Source of the DNA: G963677325 sp963677325
GTDB taxonomy: Bacteria; Bacteroidota; Bacteroidia; Bacteroidales; Prolixibacteraceae
Length of the DNA stretch: 64,000 nucleotides
Direction of reading: 5' to 3'
Assembly (NCBI GenBank): GCA_963677325.2
Contig: CAXXGM010000008.1
Location: 310,001-374,000, forward strand
Position 1 is the stretch's first letter. Every line of letters starts with the position of its first letter. Position numbers and translations under genes: made by a program. Positions 54,971 through 63,704 of this stretch are shown in pieces. The notes beneath the pieces were generated by a model. It had not been told where the DNA came from and did no database searches. It was given only the letters and a program-made list of their open reading frames with translations.

Positions 54971-55846
54971 TCAGAATTTATAAGATAGGCCGACTCCCAA
55001 AAACTGTTTAAGCTGGGTACGCGCTCCATGGATAACTCTGTTTTTGTCAATGTACTTTATGTCATCGTCATATTTGAGCGTAGTTCCGAATGCAGCCGAT
55101 AAATATTCATTAATCTTCATGTCAAACTTCATATCCCAGTTTATATCAATATTTTGTGGGGTTTTTAAATAGTTGGAAAATAAATCGAGACGCGTCTGAA
55201 AATCGACGTTTTTGATCAATGATTTCTTGGTATAAACAAATTTCAGGTAAGCCCCAAACTCGGCCCTGAACTTTTTCCCGGGATCGACTCCAAATGAGCC
55301 TGCAGTCGACAGACTGTCATCCAGCACGAAAGTGAATTTTGTACTTACCGGAGATAGCATTAAAGACAAATTATCATTTGGTTTATAATCAAAACCCAAT
55401 GCAAAATTCATGTAGCCAGGCGCCATGAATTTCGAAATAAAAATGCTGTCATTAGGATAATTATATCCTTTAGCCAATTGCGTTTTAAAATCAAAAAGAG
55501 CAGACAGGTACCAGGGTTTGCCGATTTCGAAACCATACTTTGAAGATAAATAAATTTGGTCGATACTCTTTCGGAGTGATTCACTGTTGTTTTTGGTCAT
55601 CCCGTACTCCAACGTAAAATTGTTGTCCCAATAGTGCTTATTTTTTTTATTATTGGCATTAATACCGAACAGGAAGGCACCAGAAACCGATCCATCACCT
55701 CCTTCAGACCAGTTTGTTAATGAAACCTGTGAAAAATTAAGTGAGCTTTTGCCATTTATTTTCCACGTTTTGGTCGTATCGGCCAATTCACTGCCTTCGG
55801 CAGTCAGGCACGTAAGAAATAAAACTGAAATAAGAAGATTTTTCAT
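54971..55846 (-). CDS. DUF3078 outer membrane protein
   Basis: 291 residues. Signal peptide, then WKINGKSSLNFSQVSLTNWSEGG, the DUF3078 hallmark, with alternating beta-strand sequence to the aromatic C terminus FLGVGLSYKF, typical of an outer membrane barrel. Bacteroidota-specific; function not established. The start at 55846 gives a clean signal peptide (MKNLLISVLFLTCLTAEG). Stands alone. Confidence 0.88.
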   Translation of the reverse strand: MKNLLISVLFLTCLTAEGSELADTTKTWKINGKSSLNFSQVSLTNWSEGGDGSVSGAFLFGINANNKKNKHYWDNNFTLEYGMTKNNSESLRKSIDQIYLSSKYGFEIGKPWYLSALFDFKTQLAKGYNYPNDSIFISKFMAPGYMNFALGFDYKPNDNLSLMLSPVSTKFTFVLDDSLSTAGSFGVDPGKKFRAEFGAYLKFVYTKKSLIKNVDFQTRLDLFSNYLKTPQNIDINWDMKFDMKINEYLSAAFGTTLKYDDDIKYIDKNRVIHGARTQLKQFLGVGLSYKF

Positions 55847-56239
55847 AGCGTTAATTTATCAGTTTCTAATAGCAAGTTAAACAATTCTTACTAAAAAATG
55901 AAAATCCTTTGTTAAGAGGTCGGGAGAATATTTATTTTTGAAATTCTGGTACTTATTCGGTGCATTGAATATGCTTTGTAAAGTTTTGAGTCAGTTCAGT
56001 GAGAAGTACAATCAATATCTCTTATAACTCTTCGGGTTTATGCGAAGGAGGTCGCAAAAGGAGGCAAGGAAAGTATGTTGGTAAAGGTGCAGAGATCCAG
56101 TAGAATTTTCGGAATATGGTGGGGAGTCATGGATAATATTTCCTATAAATGCGAATTGAAAGATAGTCAAAGCATATAATGCCGAAGGCATGACATCATT
56201 TTTGACCTGAATTAAAAAATGTCAGTTGGGTTGAGTATT
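55847..56239. other. Gap without recognised features
   Basis: 393 AT-rich bases upstream of the DUF3078 gene. No open frame, hairpin or repeat family copy seen. Confidence 0.5.
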
Positions 56240-57113
56240 TCAATACTGCTTCAGCGCTTTTTTAAAGGTTGATTTTAATTCTGTAATCAAACTATCGGGC
56301 TGTATGACTTTTACATACGCACCGAAGGAGAGGATTTCCATCAAAAAATCATAGGTAGTGTAGATGCTGAGCCTAATTCGCAATTCTTTTTCGTCATCGG
56401 CAAGAATTTCCTGTGATTCATGGAGTGGGAGGGATTTGATGTATTTTCCCTGGTAAGGATCAAAAGACAGAATTACTTCCTGTACTTGTTGATCTTCATC
56501 AGGGCTTATGATCCCGAAGCAGTGTTTGTAATAACTGTTTACGTCAAAATTTTCAGGAGGGGTAAAGCGCTTTTTCAGGATTTCAAGACTGCTTAACCGA
56601 TCCAGCGCAAAGCTCTTAATCCTGCTGTCTTTTAAATCCTTTGCAATAACGTACCAGCGGTTTTTGAATTCCTTGAGCGCCAGGGGTTCGGCCGTTCTGA
56701 TTGCCGGCTGATCTTCCCAGTATTTATGATAGTTGAATTCGATCCGGATATATTGTTTAATGGCATGAAGCAATCCGAAGAGGTTTTCAGTGCCCTGAGG
56801 CCGGCGTTTTTCAAAATGGATTGATCTGGATGTATTTTCACCGATCTTAAGTGCATTGAAGGTATCAAAGGCTTCCATTCGTCTGCGGCTGAATTCAGAA
56901 TACTCTTCTTCATTGATGAAATAAACCTGCCTGCTGAAATCGTAACTGATTTCTATTTCAAAGATGGAACTGGCGCTTAGAGACATTGAATTTGTGATCC
57001 TGCAACGCTGATTGTTCCGAAATAAAATGGTCAATCTCGTCAAAAGTTGCGGGGGCTTTACGCAGCTTATTGACAATGTGGATGTAGCGCAATACTGATT
57101 CCTTTGTTGACAT
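56240..57113 (-). CDS. WYL-domain transcriptional regulator, frameshifted
   Basis: An HTH-WYL regulator of about 290 residues. The N-terminal helix-turn-helix begins STKESVLRYIHIVNKLRKAP and ATFDEIDHF, then the frame breaks near 56985 and resumes after SSIFEIEISYDFSRQ; several residues of the linker between (the usual FxRDL pattern) are missing, so this is a small deletion plus shift. The WYL domain is clear: IRIEFNYHKYWEDQ, EPLALKEFKNRWYVIAKD and IKSFALDRLSSLEI. The start at 57113 is upstream of the break. Probably a ligand- or nucleic-acid-sensing regulator, perhaps inactive now. Confidence 0.72.
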
Positions 57114-57228
57114 GTTCCTGAGTTTGTGGAAACAAAGATATTGATAGACTTTGACATTTTATGTCTTAGCTAATATCAAATATTCAGCTCGCCTATTGTG
57201 GTTTCATTCGTGGTTATCCGAATTTGTT

Positions 57229-58023
57229 TTATTGACTAACTTTTTGATCGTAAATTCCTAATTCATAAAAATAATCATACGTGCTCTTCTTAATGAATTT
57301 TGGATTTGTACACTTAGTGGTCAACTCAATGGTGTAGTAATCATCTTTTGATGATAATAATTTTAAAGACTTTTCAATGATCCGACCTTGTTCTTTTTCC
57401 TTCGCGCCCACTGAAGAGTCATAATAAACAAAGGAGAAGATTTTTTGAAATCTACTGTATTCATCTAACGAATAAAATGATGAATTTCCATTAACATATC
57501 CCTGATTACCACCAATAGCTGATTTTAGGTTTAGGCAAAATCTGTTTTCTCCTATTTTTACAATCGAAAAATGACCGTCCTTTTTACCCCATGCTCCACA
57601 TTTAGTAAGATTCTTCTCAAATTGAGCTATTTCCCAATATTGACCGTTTCTATTAACAAAGATTGCAATGCCCAAAGTCGGTGAGCAAGCATGGCAAGAA
57701 GATCTTGAATCACCAATGTACTCGTAAGTGGCAAAAATTATAGTTGCATATTTATTATTCATATCGGAAAAATACATGATAGTATCCATCGTCGTATGGC
57801 AATAACCATCATCCGACACCGGCATCATAATCATTTCTGAATAGTTAGGTTTCCACAACGCTTCTTTATTGGAGGTAAATACATTTGTTTCAAACAAACG
57901 GCTCATCACGGTTTTGTAGCCAAGTGACGCAAACGACTTTTCATTTTGTGCATGAGAAATTGACGAAAAAAAGAGCGTAAAGATTAAAACGATCACCTTA
58001 ATTTGCATGAAATATTTCTTCAT
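57229..58023 (-). CDS. Secreted protein of unknown function, copy 1 of a duplicated pair
   Basis: 264 residues. Signal peptide (IKVIVLIFTLFFSSISHA), then SFASLGYKTVMSRLFETNVF, a Cys-rich patch DSRSSCHACSP and WEIAQFEKNLTKCGAWGKKD. The cysteines suggest disulfides or metal binding. No family recognised. Its paralogue at 60154-60948 is about 93 percent identical over the full length. It lies 19 bases after a membrane protein gene on the same strand. Confidence 0.6.
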   Translation of the reverse strand: MKKYFMQIKVIVLIFTLFFSSISHAQNEKSFASLGYKTVMSRLFETNVFTSNKEALWKPNYSEMIMMPVSDDGYCHTTMDTIMYFSDMNNKYATIIFATYEYIGDSRSSCHACSPTLGIAIFVNRNGQYWEIAQFEKNLTKCGAWGKKDGHFSIVKIGENRFCLNLKSAIGGNQGYVNGNSSFYSLDEYSRFQKIFSFVYYDSSVGAKEKEQGRIIEKSLKLLSSKDDYYTIELTTKCTNPKFIKKSTYDYFYELGIYDQKVSQ

Positions 58024-58042
58024 TGTATTGGTTTTGTTTATG

Positions 58043-58726
58043 TTATGTCGGATGTGCGCAACTTTTATTGCATATCCTGAGGGGCAAGGTTTCCCATTTT
58101 TCTTTTAACCATAGGTAGTACATTCCTTCATAAGCGATGAATGAAAAAATCAAACTTCCACTTTTTGTCCAATGAATAACTTCAAGTCCATTCTTAATAG
58201 GATCAGGTGGTGTTGGAGGGAATAAAGATGATGTTGCAAACAATAGAATGGTGAATATTGCGCTCACTGCCGGAATTATGAAAGGGCTAAAAAACAATAT
58301 CCATTTATTCATTTTAGTAAGCCTTTTCTTTTCCATCCGTGCTGCTATAAAATTACATAAAAACGTAATTACCGGGAAAAGGATGATTGGGCTTAAGAAT
58401 AGAGGATAAGCCAGATTAATTGACAAATGAAAACGATTAAGAATTGGATGGATGGCAACTACCCCCTCTGCGAAATTACCTATCGTCATAAAAAGAAACA
58501 TAAAATAGGAAATGTACAAGCTTGGATACACTACAATATGTTTGAAAAATTGGAGCTTTCCGTTCACCCGGATAACCCAGAAATGTACAATTATCGGAAT
58601 CATCAACATGGAATAATGGAGGTAATTTAACCATTTCGATCCTTCCCATCCCCTAATAATCGTCTCCAGAAACCAAAACATCATACAAAAAAATGCGAGC
58701 AAAAAGAGATAAAGGATTTGTTTCAT
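58043..58726 (-). CDS. Multi-pass membrane protein of unknown function
   Basis: 227 residues with about seven hydrophobic segments (ILYLFLLAFFCMMFWFL, YSMLMIPIIVHFWVI, PSLYISYFMFLFMTIGNF, YPLFLSPIILFPVITFLC, ILFFSPFIIPAVSAIFTIL and others), ending in a short basic tail. No family motif recognised. Precedes copy 1 of the secreted protein by 19 bases. Its last 49 bases are part of the 869-bp duplicated segment. Confidence 0.55.
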   Translation of the reverse strand: MKQILYLFLLAFFCMMFWFLETIIRGWEGSKWLNYLHYSMLMIPIIVHFWVIRVNGKLQFFKHIVVYPSLYISYFMFLFMTIGNFAEGVVAIHPILNRFHLSINLAYPLFLSPIILFPVITFLCNFIAARMEKKRLTKMNKWILFFSPFIIPAVSAIFTILLFATSSLFPPTPPDPIKNGLEVIHWTKSGSLIFSFIAYEGMYYLWLKEKWETLPLRICNKSCAHPT

Positions 58727-59088
58727 AATATAGTCTCTTTAGAAGCGAGTAAAAGACTGAGTTAATAATAAAAATGTTAATTCATTGATCTCTATAGACG
58801 AATTGAATCTGTAAAAGAAAAATTCATCGCTGAAATCTAATGCAAATAGAGTTATAAATATTTGTATTTCTAATAGTTACAATTATTTTTCCGATCAAAA
58901 TGTTTTAAATAGATTAAAATTATTGACTAATATATATGAATTTAAGAATTCAAAATCAAGACGAAAACACTTTTCCGAAATTTCTTGATCGGGGGTAAAA
59001 AACTGACTACTCATTCGAGTTTAAAACAGAAATAAAAAATTGTATTCATAATTATTCAGCTTACATTGGGGATAATACTCGATTGCCA
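58727..59088. other. Gap without recognised features
   Basis: 362 AT-rich bases between the membrane protein gene and the small TM protein gene; nothing recognised. Confidence 0.5.
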
Positions 59089-59298
59089 TCAGTTATCTTT
59101 CTTTTTTTTCACAAATATTAAGGCAACAAATCCTACGACAAATAAAATAACACATGGATATAAAGTCCAACGATCTCTATTATAACCATCATATATGTCT
59201 GTAATTTTTCCGCCATCATAAGCCCATAATTGGTTGGCTGATGAAAGTATGAATAATAAAGAGAATGTCAAATATTTAGTTAAGATGTTGTATTTCAT
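59089..59298 (-). CDS. Small protein with signal peptide and C-terminal membrane segment
   Basis: 69 residues: signal peptide (YLTFSLLFILSSANQLWA), a short periplasmic stretch GGKITDIYDGYNRDRWTLYP, then a membrane helix CVILFVVGFVALIF followed by KKKKDN. Looks like a small tail-anchored envelope protein. No family recognised. Only 19 bases after the next gene on the same strand, so the two are probably co-transcribed. Confidence 0.5.
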   Translation of the reverse strand: MKYNILTKYLTFSLLFILSSANQLWAYDGGKITDIYDGYNRDRWTLYPCVILFVVGFVALIFVKKKKDN

Positions 59299-59317
59299 GT
59301 TTTTGCTTTTTCAAATA

Positions 59318-59767
59318 TCATAAACTAAACCATATCTTATTCCCACTATCCCAATATGCCCAATAATTGAAGTTTGCATTACCGACTTCTTCTTGTTTAG
59401 AGAATGCAACATTGCCGCTAATTACCTCCCCCCTTAACGAGATTTTTTTCCATTGAGTTCCTCCAACATAAGCAGAATTTACATAATATTCTTTAATAGT
59501 GACCTTTTCACCATAAATGTCAGATATTGCCAAAACTTTAAGAGAGATTTTCTGCTTAACTCTTCCATTTACATCCAGTATGTATCCTGTTGTTCTTACT
59601 AATTCACCCGAATTGGTCTCTCCTGATATTGAAGAATGGCGACTTGTTGAGGAATTGCTACTTGGTTTACCCGGGACCGAGGGAACGAAAGGCTCATAAT
59701 TAATAAATTGTCCATAACTATAAAGGTTAGACAAAACCACAATCAAAATCAAAATTAGTTTTTTCAT
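59318..59767 (-). CDS. Secreted protein of unknown function
   Basis: 149 residues. Signal peptide (LILILIVVLSNLYSYG), a Pro/Ser-rich linker (PSVPGKPSSNSSTSRHSSIS) and a beta-rich domain with GYILDVNGRVKQKISLKV and NFNYWAYWDSGNKIW. No family recognised. Probably the first gene of a two-gene unit with the small membrane protein. Confidence 0.5.
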   Translation of the reverse strand: MKKLILILIVVLSNLYSYGQFINYEPFVPSVPGKPSSNSSTSRHSSISGETNSGELVRTTGYILDVNGRVKQKISLKVLAISDIYGEKVTIKEYYVNSAYVGGTQWKKISLRGEVISGNVAFSKQEEVGNANFNYWAYWDSGNKIWFSL

Positions 59768-60153
59768 GTTCTTTGAATTTTAGTTAAAAAACAGCTTTTC
59801 TCGAATTATTCCTTTATTATTTCAATTTTTTCACCTGGTGCTGCCAGCTTTTAAACATATCATGAAGAGCAGAGGTTCAAAGAGCTGGGATTAAAAAAGG
59901 ATTGCAAATCACTGATTAACAGCTGCGAATTGCAAATGCGCAGCAGCAGCTTTGAACATTTGCGGAACAAATCCTGAGGAGCATGGTTAATCTATTTGAA
60001 TGTCTTCATTATATTGGCAGCAACTTTGTCATAAATATCCTTTTCAGCTTCATGAACAAACAACAAATTTATTGATTAAAATTATATTACGATAATAATT
60101 CCGATTTATTTATGGTACCGTTTTTGAGCATATTTTGAACAGATTTATTTGTT

Positions 60154-60948
60154 TTATTGACTAACTTTTTGATCGTAAATTCCTAATTCATATGAATAAT
60201 CATACGTGCTCTTCTTAATGAATCTTGGATTTGTACACTTAGTGGTCAACTCAATGGTGTAGTAATCATCTTTTGATGATAATAGTTTTAAAGACTTTTC
60301 GATGATCCGACCTTGTTCTTTTACCTTAGCGCCCACCGAAGAGTCATAATAAACAAAGGAAAAGACTTTCCGGAATCTATTGTATTCATCTAACGAATAA
60401 AATGATGAATTTCCATTAACATATCCCTGATTACCGTCAATTGAGGATTTTAGATTTAGGCAAAACCTGTTTTCTCCCATTTTTAAAATCGAAAAATGAC
60501 CGTCCTTTTTACCCCATGCTCCACATTTGGTAAGATTCTTCTCAAATTGAGCAATTTCCCAATATTTGCCGTTTTTATTAACAAAGATTGCAATGCCCAA
60601 GGCCGGTGAGCAAGCATGGCAAGAAGATCTTGAATCACCAATGTACTCGTAAGTTGCAAATATTGTAGTTGCATATTTATTATTCATATCGTTAAAATAC
60701 ATGATAGTATCCATCGTGGTATGGCAATAACCATCATCCGACACCGGCATCATAATCATTTCTGAATAGTCAGGCTTCCACAACGCTTCTTTATTGGAGG
60801 TAAATACATTTGTTTCAAACAAGCGGCTCATAACGGTTTTGTAGCCAAGAGACGAAAACGACTTTTCATTTTGTGCATGAGAAATAGACGAAAAAAAGAC
60901 TGTAAAGATTAAAACGATCACTTTAATTTGCATGAAAAAATTCTTCAT
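60154..60948 (-). CDS. Secreted protein of unknown function, copy 2 of a duplicated pair
   Basis: 264 residues, collinear with the copy at 57229-58023 with scattered substitutions. All cysteines are conserved (SRSSCHACSP, LTKCGAWGKKD, ENRFCLNLK, TTKCTNPRF). Same signal peptide. The copy is bounded by the same 869-bp segment, so it arose by duplication including flanking DNA. The membrane protein gene that precedes copy 1 is absent here except for its last 49 bases. Both frames are intact, so the two proteins are probably both made. Confidence 0.6.
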   Translation of the reverse strand: MKNFFMQIKVIVLIFTVFFSSISHAQNEKSFSSLGYKTVMSRLFETNVFTSNKEALWKPDYSEMIMMPVSDDGYCHTTMDTIMYFNDMNNKYATTIFATYEYIGDSRSSCHACSPALGIAIFVNKNGKYWEIAQFEKNLTKCGAWGKKDGHFSILKMGENRFCLNLKSSIDGNQGYVNGNSSFYSLDEYNRFRKVFSFVYYDSSVGAKVKEQGRIIEKSLKLLSSKDDYYTIELTTKCTNPRFIKKSTYDYSYELGIYDQKVSQ

Positions 60949-61248
60949 TGTATTGGTTTTGTATATGTTATGTCATCTGTACGCAACTTTTATTGCATAT
61001 CCTGAGGCGCAAGGTTGTTGTAGTTATATTTTTCATAAATATTTTGATCCCATCAAAAATTAGTTTTATGTTTGTGAGGCATTAGAATATTCTAATGCAT
61101 AATTTAATAAAGAAAAACATAAATGGAACAAATTTTTAGTTTCCTATTATGCCAAATTCTTAGTTGAGTTATATCTCAGTTCTTTGACTGAGTTTGACAC
61201 AAACTAAAAAGTTTGGTGAAAAAAAGCAGATAAAGAAGCTGAATTTTA

Positions 61249-61275
61249 ACCCCACATGAATTGTGGGGTTTTTCA
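61249..61275. terminator. Hairpin terminator between the duplicated gene and the PP2C operon
   Basis: AACCCCACA, loop TGAA, TTGTGGGGTT then TTTC. The T-run is on the plus strand, while the PP2C operon ends here on the minus strand (AAAATTC-rich side), so it may act for either or both. Confidence 0.6.
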
Positions 61276-61301
61276 TTTAGATGGTATTGAATTGTTTTCA
61301 T

Positions 61302-62177
61302 TTAGACCAAAATTTTGTTAAAACTCTTTTGAACCAAAATCCCGGCAATCGAAATATCATCTTGACTGCCTTTCGCCGAGAGGGTTGGTAAATAATTTTG
61401 CAGTTCTTCCTTTGCTTTTTCGATTCCCTTTTCTTTTAAAAGCTGCAGAATGGTTTGATAGAAATTGTGCAAAGCTTCGTCTGTACCGAAAGTATCGTCT
61501 ACACCATCTGAACCAATAAAAATGGCTGTTGGCAGGTTTTCCCGATCAAAATAAGTTCGGAAACGCGTTAATGCCTGGGAATCGCTAAGCGAAGTGGTCA
61601 CGTTTAGGAAACACTTTTCGTCCCACGGGATAGGTTGTGAATACTCCTCCTTATCGTTTACTGCTACACACTTTCCGTCGCCAATATGTAGTCCGAACCA
61701 GAACTTTTGAGCCCGCACGACTGCAATTAATGTTGTCCCGTAAGCGGTAATCCAGCCATCCTCTTCCTGAATAGCAGCTAATTCTTTTGCTGTAAGTATA
61801 GCTGTCTCCTCTTTCAAAAACGGATCCTTCGCATAATCCATTGCAGCGCACTCGCGCCAACTATAAATAATGTTGGCCGACAGTTGATTTAAAAATATTG
61901 CTGAATTAACCAGCAAGTTGTCAATTACTTTTTTGCCTTTCAGGGGATTCAAAATATGACTTTTCATAAACTCCTGTATGGCTGTCAAAGCTTGTTCTAC
62001 AGCTATGCGTGAGCCCCGGTTACTGCGGAAATATTTGTTTCCTCCATGCCCATCGCATACAATAGCAACTGCATATTCGTTCTGCTCGTAGCTTATTGAG
62101 AAATCCTGGCATGGCTTTTCCTCTTTGATATGAGAAGCCCCAATTTCACTTAAATGAAACGCATTTATTTTTGTCAT
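61302..62177 (-). CDS. PP2C-family serine/threonine phosphatase
   Basis: 291 residues. Metal-dependent PP2C phosphatase with all the classic motifs: VAIVCDGHGGNK (metal ligands) near residue 37, TAYGTTLIAVVRA near residue 145, LHIGDGKCVAV, FIGSDGVDDTFG and the C-terminal Asp in KGSQDDISIAG. No membrane or signal segment, so cytoplasmic. It lies 19 bases after the VWA gene, and the operon continues through the protease to the window edge. Confidence 0.9.
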   Translation of the reverse strand: MTKINAFHLSEIGASHIKEEKPCQDFSISYEQNEYAVAIVCDGHGGNKYFRSNRGSRIAVEQALTAIQEFMKSHILNPLKGKKVIDNLLVNSAIFLNQLSANIIYSWRECAAMDYAKDPFLKEETAILTAKELAAIQEEDGWITAYGTTLIAVVRAQKFWFGLHIGDGKCVAVNDKEEYSQPIPWDEKCFLNVTTSLSDSQALTRFRTYFDRENLPTAIFIGSDGVDDTFGTDEALHNFYQTILQLLKEKGIEKAKEELQNYLPTLSAKGSQDDISIAGILVQKSFNKILV

Positions 62178-62196
62178 ATTTTTGCTCTATCCCCAA

Positions 62197-62925
62197 TTAC
62201 CAGCCATCTTGCACATCCTTTAGGTCAGCATTGTCATCCTGAAATGTCTTTACTTGCTGTGCAAAATCAACAGCCTTTTGATTAGAATCAGTTGCTGTAT
62301 CAGCACTTACCCCTGAACTTTTACTGCCAATTTGTGAAGCAGTAACGCTGGCAAACCTGATCATTTTTCGTAAAACCTGAGGCGAACGCACGGTTAGCAC
62401 ACACTCTTCGTTTCCGGTAAACTCTTTCAGAATTTCGGTATTGGCATCGGCTCCAATTGCAACAGCTACTTTAATAGCTACTTTGAACCATTTGTTTTTG
62501 CGCAATTCTTCAAGACCTTTTTTATATTCGTCGGTTGGTTCACCATCCGACATCATAAAGATAGCCGGGGCATACGAACCAATGGCATCTGCCATAAACT
62601 GTTTGTGCGACAATTTTTCGTTCAGCATATTGAAAGCCACACCCATATCGGTCAATCCACCGGCTTCGAGGTTATTCCAAACAAATTGATCGGAATCAAC
62701 AGGACGTTCATACAACCAATGTGCACCCGACGAAAAATCGAGCACTGCAATCTTGATCAATGCATCGGCATTTTCAGCCGAAATGTCTTTGATTTCGGGA
62801 ATCACTTCCCGGATTGCTTCGTTTACGGCACCAATCTTATCGCCGCTCATACTGCCGGAAGTATCGACTAAGAAAAAAAGCGTCATCGTTCGGCGCGGAA
62901 TAGATACTGCATCTAATAAGCTCAT
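62197..62925 (-). CDS. VWA-domain protein (TerY-like)
   Basis: 242 residues. A von Willebrand factor A domain with the MIDAS metal site LVDTSGSMSGDK near residue 20, the Thr in GLTDMGVAF and the Asp in MMSDGEPTDEYK. The C terminus extends as a charged tail without other domains. Stand-alone VWA proteins of this kind in operons with PP2C phosphatases are described as TerY-P type triads (VWA, PP2C, kinase). This one fits, with a protease present and the kinase not visible. Confidence 0.85.
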   Translation of the reverse strand: MSLLDAVSIPRRTMTLFFLVDTSGSMSGDKIGAVNEAIREVIPEIKDISAENADALIKIAVLDFSSGAHWLYERPVDSDQFVWNNLEAGGLTDMGVAFNMLNEKLSHKQFMADAIGSYAPAIFMMSDGEPTDEYKKGLEELRKNKWFKVAIKVAVAIGADANTEILKEFTGNEECVLTVRSPQVLRKMIRFASVTASQIGSKSSGVSADTATDSNQKAVDFAQQVKTFQDDNADLKDVQDGW

Positions 62926-62967
62926 AGTTTTTATATTATGGATTAATTTATTTAGAATATTTTTTAA

Positions 62968-63684
62968 TTATGTGTTAAATGATATATTTAGTTGCTTAAG
63001 TTTTTCAATAATGTACGTGGATTTAATATATTCATTACCTATAAACATTCCAAAAATACTTTTCTCAAAATAAACAGGACCTCCACTTAGCCCATTATAA
63101 TGAATTCCTTCTATAAGTTTTAAAGATCTGGTGTTTTCGCAAATTGGACGCTTATCCACGATTATATCTGCACCGTTAAAATTATTTAGTCTTCTTCCTT
63201 CTTCAAGTTTTTCATCTGTTGCTTGATAATTATAAAAATATACTAACTCTCTTTTCAAAATTATCCTTGGTGGCTCTTGCTTATATCCAGAATAATTGAG
63301 TGTTTTCCCATCTGCATTATTTGTATCAAAAAAACAAGATATTATTTTCTCATTTTCAATATCAATTTTACCGATTGCTAGATCCTTACATAATGGTGGT
63401 TCTTGCTTATCTTTATCTATATACTCAATAAAAACCAGCTTAAAATCAAATTCAATACCTTTAATGACAGCTTTATAGGTCTGTTTTTTGTTTTTTAATA
63501 CATGACCTGCAGTTACAAAATAACCATGATTGTTTACGAAAAAGCCTGTTCCACTAGAGGGATTGCCAGTATCCGGACAGTTTTTCCCAATAATAGGAAA
63601 TATCCATTCATTAAGTTTAATTTCAAATATTGTCTTTTTCGAACCTTCTTCAAACAAATCCATTAAATCATCATCAATGTCCAT
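62968..63684 (-). CDS. Trypsin-like serine protease
   Basis: 238 residues. Chymotrypsin fold with the triad His in YFVTAGHVLKN near residue 58, Asp in CKDLAIGKI near residue 99 and Ser in HYNGLSGGPVYFE near residue 200 (GxSGGP). No signal peptide, so it acts inside the cell, unlike typical exported trypsins. It is 42 bases before the VWA gene and 20 bases after the next, partial gene. Cytoplasmic trypsin-like proteases in signalling operons often act as triggered effectors (inference). Confidence 0.78.
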   Translation of the reverse strand: MDIDDDLMDLFEEGSKKTIFEIKLNEWIFPIIGKNCPDTGNPSSGTGFFVNNHGYFVTAGHVLKNKKQTYKAVIKGIEFDFKLVFIEYIDKDKQEPPLCKDLAIGKIDIENEKIISCFFDTNNADGKTLNYSGYKQEPPRIILKRELVYFYNYQATDEKLEEGRRLNNFNGADIIVDKRPICENTRSLKLIEGIHYNGLSGGPVYFEKSIFGMFIGNEYIKSTYIIEKLKQLNISFNT

Positions 63685-63704
63685 AATATTCTACAATTAG
63701 ATTT

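Noticed and set aside
58427..58630. A 67-codon plus-strand frame
   Set aside because: It is a shadow of the membrane protein gene at 58043-58726.
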